Below, one piece after another: positions 62,822 through 64,000 of a stretch of DNA of 64,000 nt. Location of the stretch: contig CAYVKA010000001.1 in NCBI GenBank assembly GCA_964451925.1, positions 90,563 to 154,562 of the forward strand, given 5' to 3'. A model generated the notes under the pieces. It saw only the letters and a program-made list of their open reading frames with translations. It was not told the DNA's origin and searched no databases. The first letter of the stretch is position 1. The number at the start of each line of letters is the position of its first letter. The DNA comes from Nevskia sp964451925. GTDB lineage: Bacteria; Pseudomonadota; Gammaproteobacteria; Nevskiales; Nevskiaceae. A program made the position numbers and the translations under genes.

Positions 62822-63307
62822 ATGTTCAAGCTCGGCAAGCTTACAGATTACGGCACCGTGGTGATGACCGCGCTGGCGGCACGTCCGGAAGCGCTGCGCA
62901 ATGCCCATGAGCTGGCGGCGGAGACCCATGTTGCCGCGCCGACCGTTTCCAAACTATTGAAACAGTTACAGAAAAGCGGACTTGTTGAATCCATTCGCGG
63001 CGCCCATGGCGGCTACCGCCTGGCCCGTGGGCCGGAGCGGATCACGGTGGCCGATGTGGTCAGCGCACTGGAAGGTCCGATCGCCCTGACGCAGTGTGCG
63101 GTGCATGAGGGCGGCTGCAGTATCGAATCGCATTGCGGTGTGCGCGGCAACTGGCGGCTGATCAATACGGCCATCCGCCAGGCGCTGGAGTCGGTGACGC
63201 TGGCGCAGATGGCCGAGCCAATGCGCTCCCGCCGCCCGGCCATCACGGACAGCCCGATGAACTTCCTGCGCAGGCTGGGACCCGCCCTGCCGCAGGCGCA
63301 GGAATAA
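62822..63307 (+). CDS. SUF system Fe-S cluster assembly regulator (Rrf2 family)
   Basis: A 161-residue winged-helix regulator. The HTH (HELAAETHVAAPTVSKLLKQ) and wing (IRGAHGGYRLAR) match Rrf2 proteins. Three cysteines for an Fe-S cluster are spaced C-x6-C-x5-C in CAVHEGGCSIESHCG. ATG 62822 starts MFKLGKLTDYGTVV, the usual SUF-regulator opening. It sits directly before sufB with a 19-base gap and probably represses the operon when clusters are sufficient. Confidence 0.93.
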   Translation: MFKLGKLTDYGTVVMTALAARPEALRNAHELAAETHVAAPTVSKLLKQLQKSGLVESIRGAHGGYRLARGPERITVADVVSALEGPIALTQCAVHEGGCSIESHCGVRGNWRLINTAIRQALESVTLAQMAEPMRSRRPAITDSPMNFLRRLGPALPQAQE

Positions 63308-63326
63308 TTTTCAGGATCTTCGAATC

Positions 63327-64000
63327 ATGGCAACCCAACCCGAGGACATCCAGGAGCTGATGCGGCGGCGCGAGTACAGCGCCGGCTTCGTCACCTCGAT
63401 CGAATCCGAAACCATCGCGCCTGGCCTGTCGGAGGAGGTGGTGCGCATGATCTCGGCGCGCAAGCAGGAGCCGGAGTGGCTGCTGGAATTCCGCCTCAAG
63501 GCCTATCGGCGTTGGCTCAAGATGGAGCAGCCGACCTGGGCCCAGGTCCATTACCCGCAGATCGATTACCAGGCCATCTCCTACTATTCGCAGCCGAAGT
63601 CGCACAAGGACGGCCCGAAGTCGCTGGACGAGGTCGATCCCAAGCTGCTGGAGACCTACAAGAAACTGGGTATCCCGCTGAAGGAACAGGAGATGCTGGC
63701 CGGCGTGGCGATGGACGTAGTGTTCGACAGCGTCTCGGTGGCCACCACCTTCAGGAAGAAGCTGGGCGAGGCCGGTGTAATCTTCTGCTCCATCTCCGAG
63801 GCGGTGCGCGAGCATCCGGAACTGGTGCGCAAGTACCTGGGCAGCGTGGTGCCGTTCGGCGACAACTTCTACGCGGCGCTGAATTCGGCGGTGTTCACCG
63901 ACGGCTCCTTCGTCTTCATTCCCAAGGGCGTGCGTTGCCCGATGGAGCTGTCGACCTATTTCCGCATCAACGAGCGCAACACCGGCCAGTTCGAGCGCAC
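63327..64000 (+). CDS. sufB: Fe-S cluster assembly protein SufB, N-terminal part
   Basis: The first 224 codons of SufB, open to the window edge. The start MATQPEDIQELMRRREY and the conserved segments SIESETIAPGLSE, EPEWLLEFRLKAYRRW, PFGDNFYAALNSAVF and FIPKGVRCPMELSTYFRIN identify it. SufB is the scaffold subunit of the SufBC2D complex. The rest of the suf operon should continue to the right. Confidence 0.97.
   Translation, partial: MATQPEDIQELMRRREYSAGFVTSIESETIAPGLSEEVVRMISARKQEPEWLLEFRLKAYRRWLKMEQPTWAQVHYPQIDYQAISYYSQPKSHKDGPKSLDEVDPKLLETYKKLGIPLKEQEMLAGVAMDVVFDSVSVATTFRKKLGEAGVIFCSISEAVREHPELVRKYLGSVVPFGDNFYAALNSAVFTDGSFVFIPKGVRCPMELSTYFRINERNTGQFER

Noticed and set aside
1..64000. tRNA, rRNA, CRISPR arrays, phage or defence genes
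   Set aside because: No cloverleaf, rRNA segment, regularly spaced repeats, integrase or defence-protein motif was found.

Overview
The window is about 66% G+C, almost fully coding, and bacterial. PhoB/PhoR, a SUF operon led by an Rrf2-type regulator, an RND pump with an outer-membrane factor, PBP1b, several outer-membrane porins and a beta-ketoacyl-ACP synthase III of the Pseudomonas PA3286 type point to a Gram-negative gammaproteobacterium. The family mix suggests the Nevskiales/Solimonadaceae or a nearby group, but this placement is inference. A run of 10 N at 42008-42017 shows that the sequence is a scaffold from a draft assembly.

1-20358 is the most unusual part. A pentaheme cytochrome (394-1710, minus) is divergent from an 18.5 kb plus-strand gene series with mostly overlapping or tightly spaced genes. 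In order it encodes a flavin/NAD oxidoreductase fused to two cyclic-nucleotide domains and a four-cluster ferredoxin; a membrane cytochrome-b-like protein; an FHA-TM-decaheme cytochrome; a tandem HbpS/GlcG-like lipoprotein; an outer-membrane barrel with a FimV/LysM-like front end; a 1303-residue secreted decaheme cytochrome with a C-terminal LVIVD propeller; a DUF4331 protein split over two genes; two TPR proteins; and a HupE/UreJ-like membrane protein. The order suggests an electron path from a cytoplasmic NAD(P)/Fe-S module through the inner membrane and periplasm to the outer membrane. I know of no named system with this composition. The two divergent genes share mirrored 21-bp leaders that each end at an ATG.

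20552-31427 holds metabolic and household genes: a quinohemoprotein alcohol dehydrogenase whose metal-site motif suggests lanthanide use, a GFA-family protein, a HiPIP, an M48 protease, an M14 carboxypeptidase-like protein, hydrolases, a 42-residue membrane protein and an acyl-CoA dehydrogenase. 31713-38772 (minus) carries tsaB, a DinG/YoaA helicase, lepB, a TPR lipoprotein, mrcB and phoU.

38993-47932 contains an RND efflux operon (minus). It is divergent from a single 914-residue protein that joins a winged helix, a Ser/Thr kinase domain, a membrane segment and a TPR region. 48166-53523 carries three porins and a small secreted protein. It is bracketed by two inverted 61-bp CTAG-bounded elements, each supplying the stop codon of its neighbour (the kinase gene and phoR). 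The middle porin has a molybdate-box-like palindrome on its predicted -10 box and a strongly structured leader.

53983-64000 holds phoR-phoB with a Pho box, the ketoacyl synthase, several hydrolases, small hypothetical genes, a thioesterase, an FMN-binding glutamate-synthase-like protein, the SUF regulator and the start of sufB, which runs off the end. No tRNA, rRNA, CRISPR array or intact insertion sequence was seen.
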